A stretch of DNA of 49,555 nucleotides from Aureimonas jatrophae. GTDB lineage: Bacteria > Pseudomonadota > Alphaproteobacteria > Rhizobiales > Rhizobiaceae. The DNA is taken from the NCBI RefSeq assembly GCF_900104035.1, contig NZ_FNIT01000018.1, positions 1-49,555 of the forward strand, written 5' to 3'. Below the pieces are notes generated by a model, which worked only from the letters and a program-made list of their open reading frames with translations, made no database searches and was not told where the DNA came from. Positions 35,565 to 44,441 of this stretch are shown one piece after another. A program made the translations under genes and the position numbers. How positions within the stretch are numbered: position 1 is the first letter of the stretch; each line of letters opens with the position of its first letter.

Positions 35565-37061
35565 ATGACCCGTACCCTGAAGGCCGCGCTGCTCGCGACC
35601 GCCGTTCTTCTTCCCGCAGGCGGCGCCTTCGCGCAGACGCTCAACATCGGCCTGCAGGACGACCCCGACCTTCTCGATCCGCATCGCGCGCGCACCTTCG
35701 TCGGACGCATCGTCTTCACCGCGCTGTGCGACAAGCTCGTCGACATCACGCCCGACTTGTCGATCGTGCCCCAGCTCGCCACGCGCTGGGAGACCAGCGC
35801 CGACGGGTTGCGCGTCACCATGGACCTGCGCACCGACGCCACCTTCCACGACGGCAGCAAGATCGACGCGGCGGCGGTGAAGGCCAATCTCGACCGGGCG
35901 CGCGAGCTGCCGGACTCGCTGCGCAAGAGCGAGATCGCCTCGATCGCGAGCGTCGACGTGGTGGACGCCGATACGATTCAACTCAACCTATCGCGGCCCG
36001 ACGCCGCCCTCCTGTCGCAGCTGTCCGACCGCGCCGGCATGATCATGTCGCCCGCCGCCTTCGACACGATGGGCACCCAGCCCGTCTGCTCGGGTCCCTA
36101 CCGGTTCGTGGATCGCGTCCAGAACGACCGCATCACGCTGGAGAAGTACGACGGCTACTGGGATGCTGCGAACTATCCGACCAAGACCGTCGTCTACCGC
36201 CCGATCCCCGACACGACGGTCCGCTTCGCCAACCTCCAGTCGGGCGATCTCGACATCATCGAGCGCATCGCGCCGACCGATATGGCGGCGGCCGAGGGCA
36301 ATTCGGACCTGACGGTAGTGCCGGTCACGGGCCTCGGCTACCAGGCGATCGCCTTCAACCTCGCGAACGGGGCGGGCGCGGCGAACCCGCTCGCCAGCGA
36401 CGCGCGCCTGCGCCGCGCCTTCGACAAGATGATCGATCGCTCGGTGATCAACGACGTGGTGGGCCTCGGCTCGTTCACGCCGGCGACCCAGCCCTTCCCG
36501 CCCGCCTCGTTCGCCGCGCCGAAGGATGCGGTCACCACGGCCGACGTGGAGGGCGCCAAGGCGCTCCTGAAGGAGGCCGGCGTCGAGCGCGTGCCGCTGA
36601 CCATCACCTACGGCAACAACACGACCTCGCAGCAGGTCTACGAGCTGATCCAGGCGATGGGCGCGGAGGTCGGCTTCGACATCACGCTGCAGCCGACCGA
36701 GTTCGCAGCCCTCCAGTCGACGCTGAAGAGCGGCGACTTCCAGGCCGGCCAGTCCGGCTGGTCGGGCCGCGTCGACCCGGACGGCAACATCCACCAGCAC
36801 GTCACCTGCGGCGCGGGCCTGAACGACGGGCACTACTGCAACGAGGCCGTGGACAAGCTCCTGAACGAGGCGCGCTCCACGGGCGATCAGGCCAAGCGCG
36901 TCGAACTCTACCGCCAAGCCAACGCGCTGCTCGAGGCCGACAAGCCGGTCTCCTACCTCTACTTCCTGCCCTATCCCTTCGCCCACAAGAAGGCGCTTCA
37001 AGGCTTCGTCGGCTACCCCGACGGCATGATCCGTCTGCGCGGCGTCCGCCTCGCGAACTGA
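35565..37061 (+). CDS. Family-5 solute-binding protein, paralogue 1
   Basis: A 498-residue periplasmic receptor (SBP_bac_5) with signal peptide ending in AFAQ. After it come LNIGLQDDPDLLDPHRARTF, the hinge-region GPYRF and PIPDTTVRFANLQSGDLDII, and a conserved GWSGRVDPDGNIHQ before a disulfide-like pair (TCGAGL...YCNEAV). It is one of three adjacent, clearly homologous genes. It has shorter loops than the others and the pocket-flanking NLANGAGAAN where they have NVANGER, so its ligand may differ. Delivers substrate to the permeases at 40208-42036. Peptide-like ligands are inferred from family and the downstream GGT-like enzyme. Confidence 0.93.
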   Translation: MTRTLKAALLATAVLLPAGGAFAQTLNIGLQDDPDLLDPHRARTFVGRIVFTALCDKLVDITPDLSIVPQLATRWETSADGLRVTMDLRTDATFHDGSKIDAAAVKANLDRARELPDSLRKSEIASIASVDVVDADTIQLNLSRPDAALLSQLSDRAGMIMSPAAFDTMGTQPVCSGPYRFVDRVQNDRITLEKYDGYWDAANYPTKTVVYRPIPDTTVRFANLQSGDLDIIERIAPTDMAAAEGNSDLTVVPVTGLGYQAIAFNLANGAGAANPLASDARLRRAFDKMIDRSVINDVVGLGSFTPATQPFPPASFAAPKDAVTTADVEGAKALLKEAGVERVPLTITYGNNTTSQQVYELIQAMGAEVGFDITLQPTEFAALQSTLKSGDFQAGQSGWSGRVDPDGNIHQHVTCGAGLNDGHYCNEAVDKLLNEARSTGDQAKRVELYRQANALLEADKPVSYLYFLPYPFAHKKALQGFVGYPDGMIRLRGVRLAN

Positions 37062-37095
37062 GTTCAACACCTTCATCCCCAACGGAGACCGCCCG

Positions 37096-38607
37096 ATGCG
37101 CAGAACCCTTCTCGCCACGCTGCTTCTCGGGAGCACCGCGCTGCTCGTGGGCGTCTCCGCTCCCGCTCTGGCGGACGGGACGCTGCGCATCGGCCTCCAG
37201 GAGGACCCGGACGTCCTCGACCCGCACCGGGCCCGTACCTTCGTCGGGCGCATGATTTTCACCTCGCTCTGCGACAAGCTGGTGGACGTGGCGCCCGACC
37301 TCACGATCGTGCCGCAGCTCGCCACCGAGTGGAGCTTCGACGAGGCGGGCACCAAGCTCACCTTCAAGCTGCGGCCCGACGCCACCTTCCAGGACGGCAC
37401 CAAGGTCGACGCGGCGAGCGTGAAGGCCAATATCGAGCGTGCCAAGTCGCTGCCCGACAGCCTGCGCAAGAGCGAGCTGACCTCGGTGGCCTCCGTCGAG
37501 GCCCCCGACGCGCAGACCGTGGTAATGAACCTGTCGAAGCCGGACGCGACGCTGCTCGCCCAGCTTTCGGACCGTGCGGGCATGATCCTGGCCCCCTCGG
37601 CCTTCGAGACCTTTGCCGACAAGCCGGTCTGCTCGGGTCCTTATTCCTTTGTCAGCCGCACGCAGAACGACCGCATCGTCCTTCGGAAGAACCCGGCGCA
37701 CTACGACGCGGCGAACTACCACTTCGACGAACTCGTCTTCCTGCCCATCCCCGACACGACGGTGCGCCTCGCCAACCTCCAGTCGGGCGACATCGACATG
37801 CTGGAGCGCCTCGCGCCCAACGACATCGCGGCGGTCGAGGGCGACTCGAACCTCCGGTTCCTCCAGGCGGCGGGCACGGGCTTCGTGGAGTTCCGCTTCA
37901 ACGTCGCCAACGGTGAGCGGGCCAAGGAGCCCTTCGGCTCCGACAAGCGCATCCGCCAGGCGTTCCAGCTGAGCATCGACCGCAACGTCATCAACGAGGT
38001 CGTGGGCTTCGGCACGTTCGAGCCCGCCCAGCAGCCCTTCCCGCCGGCGAGCCCCTACTACAACCAGGCCATTCCGGTCGTGCAGCGCGACGTCGAAAAG
38101 GCCAAGGCGCTCCTGAAGGAGGCCGGCCACGAGCGCGTGTCGGTGGAGATGGCCTTCGGCAACTCCACCACCTCGCAGCAGATCGCCGAGCTGGTCCAGG
38201 CCATGGCGGCCGAGGCCGGCTTCGACGTGACGCTCCGCCCGACCGAGTTCGCCGCCATGCAGCAGGAGATGCAGAGCGGCAACTTCCAGATGGCGCAGAT
38301 CGGCTGGTCGGGCCGCATCGACCCGGACGGCAACATCCACCAGTTCGTGACCTGCAAGGGCTCGCTGAACGACGGCAAGTACTGCAACCCCGAGGTGGAC
38401 CGCCTCCTCAACGAGGCGCGCACGGTCACCGACCAGACCGCTCGCAAGGCGCTCTACGACCAGGTGCAGGCCATCACGCAGGACGAGATGCCCTCGATGG
38501 ACATCTACTACCAGCCGCGCGCTTTTGCGCTGCGCGCCTCGATCGAGGGCTTCACCGCCCATCCCGACGGCATGATCCGCCTCCGGGGCGTGACGCTCAA
38601 GCCCTGA
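37096..38607 (+). CDS. Family-5 solute-binding protein, paralogue 2
   Basis: A 503-residue receptor with signal peptide ending in PALAD, homologous throughout to the flanking genes. It shares EDPDVLDPHRARTFVGRM, PIPDTTVRLANLQSGDIDML, NVANGERAKEPFGSDKRIRQ and GWSGRIDPDGNIHQFVTC. A GGAGA element precedes the ATG 34 bp after paralogue 1. The permeases downstream are single, so the three receptors probably feed one channel. Compared with paralogue 3 it shares the NVANGER segment and the ERVSVEMAFGNSTTSQQ lobe-2 edge. The ligand is not readable. Confidence 0.93.
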   Translation: MRRTLLATLLLGSTALLVGVSAPALADGTLRIGLQEDPDVLDPHRARTFVGRMIFTSLCDKLVDVAPDLTIVPQLATEWSFDEAGTKLTFKLRPDATFQDGTKVDAASVKANIERAKSLPDSLRKSELTSVASVEAPDAQTVVMNLSKPDATLLAQLSDRAGMILAPSAFETFADKPVCSGPYSFVSRTQNDRIVLRKNPAHYDAANYHFDELVFLPIPDTTVRLANLQSGDIDMLERLAPNDIAAVEGDSNLRFLQAAGTGFVEFRFNVANGERAKEPFGSDKRIRQAFQLSIDRNVINEVVGFGTFEPAQQPFPPASPYYNQAIPVVQRDVEKAKALLKEAGHERVSVEMAFGNSTTSQQIAELVQAMAAEAGFDVTLRPTEFAAMQQEMQSGNFQMAQIGWSGRIDPDGNIHQFVTCKGSLNDGKYCNPEVDRLLNEARTVTDQTARKALYDQVQAITQDEMPSMDIYYQPRAFALRASIEGFTAHPDGMIRLRGVTLKP

Positions 38608-38666
38608 TGCCTCCAGTCCCGGGCGGCGCTCGCGCCGCCCGGCTCCTCCAAGGGAATTCCAGCCCC

Positions 38667-40178
38667 ATGCGATCCACCGGCCTTCTCGTTCTCGGCGCGC
38701 TTCTCCTGTGCGGCATCGCCGTGCCGAGCCATGCGCAAGGCGTGCTCCGCATCGGTTTGAACGAGGACCCCGACGTCCTCGACCCGCACCGGTCGCGCTC
38801 CTTTGTCGGCCGCATCGTGTTCGGCTCGTTGTGCGACAAGCTGGTCGACATCACGCCGACGCTCGAGTTCACGCCCGCGCTGGCGACGACGTGGAGCTGG
38901 AACGCCGACTCGACCCAGCTCACGCTGGAGCTGCGACGCGACGCCAAGTTCCACGACGGGACGCGCGTCGACGCGGCCGCCGTGAAGGCGAACCTCGATC
39001 GCGCCCGCACGCTGCCCGACTCCCTGCGCAAGAGCGAGATCTCGTCCGTCTCGAGCGTCGACGTCGTGGACGAGTTCACGGTGCGACTGACGCTGTCGGA
39101 GCCCAACGCCACGATCCTCGCCCAGCTTTCCGACCGCGCCGGCATGATGCTTTCGCCCGCCGCCTTCGGCGAGAACGACACCTTGAGCCGCGAGCCCGTG
39201 TGCTCGGGTCCCTACCGTTTCGAAAGTCGCACGCAGAACGACCGCATCGTCCTCGCGAAGTTTCCGGACCACTACGACGCCGCGCGCTACCGGTTCGACC
39301 AGGTCGTCTTCCTGCCGATCCCCGACACGACGGTGCGCCTTGCCAACCTCCAGTCGGGCGATCTCGACCTGATCGAGCGCATGGCGCCCTCGGACGCACC
39401 GGCGGTGGAGGCGAGCGGCACGCTGAAGCTCGCCGTGGGAGCGGGGCTCGGCTACCAGAGCCTCACTGTCAACGTCGCCAACGGCGAGCGGGCGAAGACG
39501 CCGTTGGGCGAGGACAAGCGCATCCGCCAGGCGCTCAACCTCGCGCTCGATCGCGACGTCATCAACGAGGTGGTCGGCGGCGGCATCTGGGCGCCGGCGG
39601 GACAGCCCTTTCCGCCCTCCAGCCCCTACCATAGCCCGCGCTTCCCCGCGCCGGCGCGCGACGTCGAGCGCGCCAAGGCGCTTCTGGCCGAGGCCGGGCA
39701 GGAGCGCGTCGCCTTCGAGATGCTGGTCGCCAGCTCCAGCACCGGTCAGCAGGTCGGCGAGCTGATCCAGGCCATGGCGGCGGAGGCGGGCTTCGACGTG
39801 ACGCTCCGGCCGATCGAGTTCGCCGCCATGCAACAGGAGATGCCGGCCGGCAACTTCCAGGTCTCGCAGGTGGGCTGGTCGGGCCGCGTCGATCCCGACG
39901 GCAACATCCACCAGTACGTATCCTGCGAGGGCGGCCTCAACGACATGCGCTACTGCAACAAGGAGGTCGACCGGCTCCTGAACGAGGCGCGTCGCGCGAC
40001 CGACCCGGCCGCCCGCCTCGCACTCTACGACCAGGCGCAGGCGATCCTTCAGGACGAGCTGCCGATCGTCTACACCTACTACCAGTCCTACCCCTTCGCC
40101 CATTCCGCCCGCCTGACGGGCTTCGTGCCCTATCCCGACGGGATCATCCGCCTGCGCGACGTGGCGCTGGCGAACTGA
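38667..40178 (+). CDS. Family-5 solute-binding protein, paralogue 3
   Basis: A 503-residue receptor with signal peptide MRSTGLLVLGALLLCGIAVP ending near SHAQ. It contains EDPDVLDPHRSRSFVGRI, a short insertion (FGENDTLSREPVCSGPYRF) relative to the other two, NVANGERAKTPLGEDKRIRQ and GWSGRVDPDGNIHQYVSC. The start at 38667 is preceded by AAGGGA; the longer in-frame reading has no signal peptide. The 59-bp gap to paralogue 2 holds a GC-rich imperfect repeat (GGGCGGC...GCCGCCC) that could be a stabilising hairpin behind the highly expressed receptor genes. It is followed 29 bp later by the first permease. Confidence 0.92.
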   Translation: MRSTGLLVLGALLLCGIAVPSHAQGVLRIGLNEDPDVLDPHRSRSFVGRIVFGSLCDKLVDITPTLEFTPALATTWSWNADSTQLTLELRRDAKFHDGTRVDAAAVKANLDRARTLPDSLRKSEISSVSSVDVVDEFTVRLTLSEPNATILAQLSDRAGMMLSPAAFGENDTLSREPVCSGPYRFESRTQNDRIVLAKFPDHYDAARYRFDQVVFLPIPDTTVRLANLQSGDLDLIERMAPSDAPAVEASGTLKLAVGAGLGYQSLTVNVANGERAKTPLGEDKRIRQALNLALDRDVINEVVGGGIWAPAGQPFPPSSPYHSPRFPAPARDVERAKALLAEAGQERVAFEMLVASSSTGQQVGELIQAMAAEAGFDVTLRPIEFAAMQQEMPAGNFQVSQVGWSGRVDPDGNIHQYVSCEGGLNDMRYCNKEVDRLLNEARRATDPAARLALYDQAQAILQDELPIVYTYYQSYPFAHSARLTGFVPYPDGIIRLRDVALAN

Positions 40179-40207
40179 GGCGAACGCAAGGCTGAGAGGC
40201 AACGCCC

Positions 40208-41155
40208 ATGCTCTCCATCATCGCCCGCCGCGCGCTGGTCGCGATCCCGACGCTGGTGATCGTCTCGCTGCTCGTCTTCGCGCTGCAGAAGATCCTGCCG
40301 GGCGATCCGGTCCTGACGCTGGCGGGCGAGGAGCGCGATCCGGCCGTTCTGGCCTTCCTGCGCGAGCAGTACCGGCTCGACGATCCCATCTACGTCCAGT
40401 ACTTCGCCTGGGTCGGGCAGGTGCTGCAGGGCGACTTCGGAGTCTCGCTGCGCACCGACGTGCCGGTCGCCACGCTCGTCCTCCAGAAGCTGCCCGTCAC
40501 GTTGCAGCTCGCCGCCATGGCCATGGTCTTCGCGGTCCTGATCGGCATTCCGGCGGGCATCCTGGCGGCGGTGCGCAAGGGCACCTGGATGGACTACGCC
40601 GCCAACGTCTTCGCCCTGTCGGGCCTGTCGATCCCGAACTTCTGGCTCGGCATCCTTCTGATCTTCCTCGTCTCGGTGCAGCTGCAATGGCTGCCGGCAT
40701 CAGGCTACGTGCCGCCCACGGAGGATCTCTGGCAGTCGCTGCGCACCATGCTGATGCCCGCCTTCGTGCTCGGCACGGGGCTCGCCGGCTCGCTGATGCG
40801 CCACACCCGCTCGGCCATGCTGGGCGTCCTGCGCGCCGACTACGTGCGCACGGCCCGCGCCAAGGGCCTTTTGCCGAAGGTCGTGGTGCTCAAGCACGCG
40901 CTGCGCAACGCGCTGGTTCCGATCGTCACGCTGCTCACGCTGCTCTTCGGCGAGCTGATCGCGGGCGCGGTCCTGACCGAGCAGATCTTCACGATTCCTG
41001 GCTTCGGCAAGCTGATGGTGGATGCGGTCTTCACCCGCGACTACGCCGTGGTGCAGGGCGTGGTGCTGTGCACCGCGATCGGCTTCATCGCGATGAACCT
41101 TCTCGCCGACGTCCTCTACGTCCTGATCAACCCGCGCCTGAGGCATGCCTCGTGA
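40208..41155 (+). CDS. ABC transporter permease (DppB/GsiC-like)
   Basis: A 315-residue inner-membrane permease with six predicted helices. An N-terminal helix near 10-30 precedes the family motifs GDPVLTLAGEE and QYRLDDPIYVQYF, and helices near 100, 135, 175, 235 and 285 complete the fold. The EAA-type loop is DYVRTARAKGLLPKVV, which contacts the ATPase, followed by LVPIVTLLTLLFGELIAGAV. Its stop overlaps the GTG start of the second permease. Part of the same operon as the three receptors. Confidence 0.94.
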   Translation: MLSIIARRALVAIPTLVIVSLLVFALQKILPGDPVLTLAGEERDPAVLAFLREQYRLDDPIYVQYFAWVGQVLQGDFGVSLRTDVPVATLVLQKLPVTLQLAAMAMVFAVLIGIPAGILAAVRKGTWMDYAANVFALSGLSIPNFWLGILLIFLVSVQLQWLPASGYVPPTEDLWQSLRTMLMPAFVLGTGLAGSLMRHTRSAMLGVLRADYVRTARAKGLLPKVVVLKHALRNALVPIVTLLTLLFGELIAGAVLTEQIFTIPGFGKLMVDAVFTRDYAVVQGVVLCTAIGFIAMNLLADVLYVLINPRLRHAS

Positions 41156-42036
41156 GCACCGTCGTTCAAGCCAACCCCGGAGCCGTCGTGGGCACGCCCC
41201 GGCGCGCGCCCAGCCGCGCGCTCCGCAAGTTCCTGCGCAACCGCGCCGCGATCGTCGGCGGCGTGATCGTCCTCTTCTTCGCGCTCTTGGCGATCTTCGC
41301 CCCGCTCGTCACCTCGTTCGATCCGGCCGCGACCAGCTTCCGCGCGATCCGCAAGGCGCCCTCCGCGCTGAACTGGCTCGGCACGGACGAGCTCGGTCGC
41401 GACGTCTTCACGCGCCTCGCCTATGGCGCGCGCGCCTCGCTCATGGCGGGCGTCGTGTCGGTCGCGATCGCGGTGGTGGTCGGCGTGCCCTTCGGGTTGC
41501 TCGCGGGCTACTTCGGCGGCTGGATCGACGCGGCGATCTCGCGCGTCACCGAGGCGCTGCTCGCCATCCCCTTCCTGATCCTCGCGATCGCGCTCGCCGC
41601 CTTTCTCGGCCCCTCGCTTCAGAACGCGATGATCGCGATCGGCCTGTCGGCCGTGCCGGTCTTCATCCGCCTGGCGCGCGCCCAGACCCTCACCGTCTCG
41701 GCCGAGGACTACGTGGAAGGGGCGCGGGCCATCGGCCTGCCCCACCGCTGGATCCTTGCCCGCTACATCTTCCCCAACACGCTGCCGCCGATCATCGTCC
41801 AGGCGACGTTGACGATCGCCGCGGCGATCATCGCGGAAGCCTCGCTCTCCTTCCTCGGCCTCGGCCAGCAGCCGCCCAACCCGTCCTGGGGCTCGATGCT
41901 GAACACGGCCAAGAACTTCATGAGCCAGGCGCCCTGGATGTCGGTCTTTCCGGGGGCCGCGATCTTCCTGGTCGTGCTCGGCTTCAACCTGCTCGGCGAC
42001 GGCCTGCGCGACGCGCTGGATCCGCGCGAACACTGA
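41152..42036 (+). CDS. ABC transporter permease (DppC/GsiD-like)
   Basis: A 294-residue permease starting with GTG inside the previous stop codon (GTGA). An N-terminal OppC_N helix (residues 33-53, IVGGVIVLFFALLAIFAPL) is followed by WLGTDELGRDVFTRLAYGAR, five more helices, and the EAA loop DYVEGARAIGLPHRWI. The end GDGLRDALDPRE is diagnostic for the DppC group. Forms a heterodimer with the 315-residue permease. Confidence 0.94.
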   Translation: MSTVVQANPGAVVGTPRRAPSRALRKFLRNRAAIVGGVIVLFFALLAIFAPLVTSFDPAATSFRAIRKAPSALNWLGTDELGRDVFTRLAYGARASLMAGVVSVAIAVVVGVPFGLLAGYFGGWIDAAISRVTEALLAIPFLILAIALAAFLGPSLQNAMIAIGLSAVPVFIRLARAQTLTVSAEDYVEGARAIGLPHRWILARYIFPNTLPPIIVQATLTIAAAIIAEASLSFLGLGQQPPNPSWGSMLNTAKNFMSQAPWMSVFPGAAIFLVVLGFNLLGDGLRDALDPREH

Positions 42037-42090
42037 CGCGGCCCGCGCCACACGGCGCGGCCGTCGAAAAACGCATTGGGAGTGCCATCC

Positions 42091-43884
42091 ATGTTCACCA
42101 CCCGCCCCGAGCTTCTCGGCACGTTCGGCGCCGTCGCCACCACGCACTGGCTGGCGTCGGCCGCCGGCATGCGCATGATGGAGCTCGGCGGCAACGCCTT
42201 CGACGCGGGCGCGGCCTCGGCCTTCGTGCTGCAGGTCGTGGAGCCGCATCTCGTCGGGCCCGGCGGCGACGTGCCGATCGTCTTCCATTCGGCCCGGACC
42301 GGCCGCACCGAGGTGATCTGCGGCCAGGCGCCTGCGCCGGCGGGCGCGACGATCGAGCATTACAAGCGCGAGGGCCTGGAGCTCATCCCCGGCAACGGGT
42401 TGCTCGCCACCGTCATTCCCGGCTCGTTCGACGCCTGGATGCTGCTCCTGCGCGACCATGGCGAGCTCCAGCTGCGCACCGTGCTCGAGCCCGCGATCCA
42501 CTATGCGCGCCACGGCCATCCGCTCCTGCCGCGCGTGTCCGACACGATCGGCGGGCTCGCCGAGTTCTTTCAACGGGAATGGCCGACCTCGGCCGCGCTG
42601 TATCTTCCGAACGGCGCGGTGCCGCAGGCGCGCAAGCTTTTTCGCAACACACCGCTCGCCGACACCTGGGAGCGTGTCCTGCGCGAGGCCGAGAGCGCAG
42701 GCGCCGACCGCCAGGCGCAGATCGAGCGCGCGCGCGACACGTTCTATCGCGGCTTCGTGGCAGAAAGCGTCGAGCGCTTCGCCCGAAACACGGAAGCCAT
42801 GGACCAGAGCGGCAGGCGCCATCGCGGCGTGATCACCGCCGACGACATGGCGAACTGGCGCGCCGACTACGAGCCGAGCCTCGCCTACGACTACGGCGAC
42901 TTTCGCGTCCACAAGATCGGGCCCTGGGGGCAGGGGCCGGTCTTCCTCCAGACGCTGGCGCTGCTGAAGGGCTTCGACCTCGGCGCGATGGGCCCTGCCT
43001 CGGCCGACTTCGTCCACACGCTCACCGAGGCGATGAAGCTCGCCTTCGCCGACCGCGAGGTCTACTACGGCGACCCGCGCTTCGTGGACGTGCCGGTCGA
43101 GCACCTCCTGTCGGAGGGCTACAATGCCGAGCGGCGCCGTTTGATCGGCGCGGAGGCCTCGCGCGAGCTGCGCCCCGGCACGGTGCCGGGCTTCGAGGCG
43201 CAGGTGGCGCGCCAGATGGCGGCGCTGGATCGCCTTTCGCGTATCGGCGCGGCATCCGCCGCCAACGAGCCGACCACCGCCGAGATGCGCTCGGCCCGGC
43301 GCGGCGACACCGTGCATATCGACGCGGTCGACCGGCACGGCAACATGATGGCGGCGATGCCGTCCGGCGGCTGGTTCCAGTCCTCGCCGGTGATCCCGGA
43401 GCTCGGCTTCCAGCTGAATTCTCGCGCCCAGATGTTCTGGCTGGAGGAGGGGCTGCCGACCTCGCTCGCGCCCGGCAAGCGCCCGCGCACGACGCTCACC
43501 CCGACGCTCGCCGAGAAGGACGGAAAGCCGTACATGGTGTTCGGCTCGCCGGGCGGCGACCAGCAGGAGCAGTGGCAGCTCCTTCTCTTCCTGCGTCACG
43601 CCCATCACGGCCTGAACCTGCAGGAGGCGATCGACCACCCGATGTCGCATACCGGGCACTTCCCGAGCTCGTTCTACCCACGCGAGCGCCGGCCGGGGAA
43701 CCTCACGATCGAGGAGAGCTTCGGCGAGGAGGTGCTGGCCGACCTGGCTCGGCGCGGCCATGACGTCGAGCGCGCCCCGGCCTGGACGGTCGGGCGCCTC
43801 GTGGCGGCTGCGCGCGATGCCGACGGCCTGCTCCATGCCGCCGCGACGCCCCGCCTGATGCAGGCCTACGCCATCGCCCGCTGA
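42091..43884 (+). CDS. Cytosolic gamma-glutamyltransferase-like Ntn hydrolase
   Basis: A 597-residue GGT-family protein without a signal peptide, so it should act in the cytosol on imported substrate. The N-terminal large-subunit region has ATTHWLASAAGMRMMELGGN and the GPGGD turn. The new N-terminus after self-cleavage should be Thr407 (ARRGD/TVHIDAVDRHGN), and the oxyanion-side glycines lie in FGSPGGDQQEQ. At the position of the conserved glutamate-carboxylate Arg (family D-x-R-E-x-A-P) it reads CGQAPAP, with Gln79. True gamma-glutamyl specificity is thus doubtful; oxamate-hydrolase (HpxW)-like or acylase-like activity is possible. Last gene of the ABC operon. Confidence 0.88.
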   Translation: MFTTRPELLGTFGAVATTHWLASAAGMRMMELGGNAFDAGAASAFVLQVVEPHLVGPGGDVPIVFHSARTGRTEVICGQAPAPAGATIEHYKREGLELIPGNGLLATVIPGSFDAWMLLLRDHGELQLRTVLEPAIHYARHGHPLLPRVSDTIGGLAEFFQREWPTSAALYLPNGAVPQARKLFRNTPLADTWERVLREAESAGADRQAQIERARDTFYRGFVAESVERFARNTEAMDQSGRRHRGVITADDMANWRADYEPSLAYDYGDFRVHKIGPWGQGPVFLQTLALLKGFDLGAMGPASADFVHTLTEAMKLAFADREVYYGDPRFVDVPVEHLLSEGYNAERRRLIGAEASRELRPGTVPGFEAQVARQMAALDRLSRIGAASAANEPTTAEMRSARRGDTVHIDAVDRHGNMMAAMPSGGWFQSSPVIPELGFQLNSRAQMFWLEEGLPTSLAPGKRPRTTLTPTLAEKDGKPYMVFGSPGGDQQEQWQLLLFLRHAHHGLNLQEAIDHPMSHTGHFPSSFYPRERRPGNLTIEESFGEEVLADLARRGHDVERAPAWTVGRLVAAARDADGLLHAAATPRLMQAYAIAR

Positions 43885-43907
43885 CGCATCGCTTCGTCTC
43901 GCGTCGC

Positions 43908-44441
43908 CTACTCGCAGCGGATCGTCGGCTGGGCCTGGTAGGTTCCGGCCGTGAAGACGCCCGCCGTCTTGGTGGCGCTGAGGCTGAGGTCGATGGTCTG
44001 CGTTCCCATCAGGACCACGGCCGACAGGAGGTCGAGAAGCGCCGTGCCGCCCTGGGGCTGTATGCGCCCGGCGAACTGGACGCTCGCATCGGCGCCCGCG
44101 GGGGCGAACGCGAAACTCGTCGGCGGAACGAACGTCACGCGGAAGCAGTTGACCTGAACGGCGAGGCTGCAGGTCGCTTGCGGCACGCCGCCGTTCAGAA
44201 GCGTGGTGACGCTGACGCGGGCCGCTTGGCCGCCGGCGTTGGTCGAGGACAGCGACCTGAGGTCCGTGGAGGCCGTGAGGGTTCCCGGCGAGACCACGAC
44301 GATCGTGCACGTGCCGATCGTGGCATCTACTAGGGCGATTGCGGGACCGACCATGGCGGCCGTCAGCATCGCCGCGCATGCCAGACGCTTCAACGCGCCC
44401 CCCAGCCAGCGGCTACTTGCGCTTGGGCTTGGACGTGCCAT
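43908..44441 (-). CDS. Spore-coat-U-like (SCPU) exported subunit
   Basis: A 177-residue protein with signal peptide (SRWLGGALKRLACAAMLTAA then VGPAIA). The mature domain starts with IGTCTIVVVSPGTL, has internal cysteines (ATCSLAVQVNCF), and ends in a beta-strand YQAQPTIRCE. This Cys-C-terminal pattern is that of SCPU/pilin-like domains used in Csu-type and related surface fibres. The ATG at 44441 overlaps the upstream gene by 29 bp. Last of four overlapping minus-strand genes; it converges on the GGT-like gene with 23 bp between stops. Confidence 0.7.
   Translation of the reverse strand: MARPSPSASSRWLGGALKRLACAAMLTAAMVGPAIALVDATIGTCTIVVVSPGTLTASTDLRSLSSTNAGGQAARVSVTTLLNGGVPQATCSLAVQVNCFRVTFVPPTSFAFAPAGADASVQFAGRIQPQGGTALLDLLSAVVLMGTQTIDLSLSATKTAGVFTAGTYQAQPTIRCE

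Noticed and set aside
41116-44379. 1087-codon minus-strand frame across the second permease and the GGT-like gene
   Set aside because: Both plus-strand genes are complete and conserved; the minus frame crosses their boundaries and encodes no recognisable fold.
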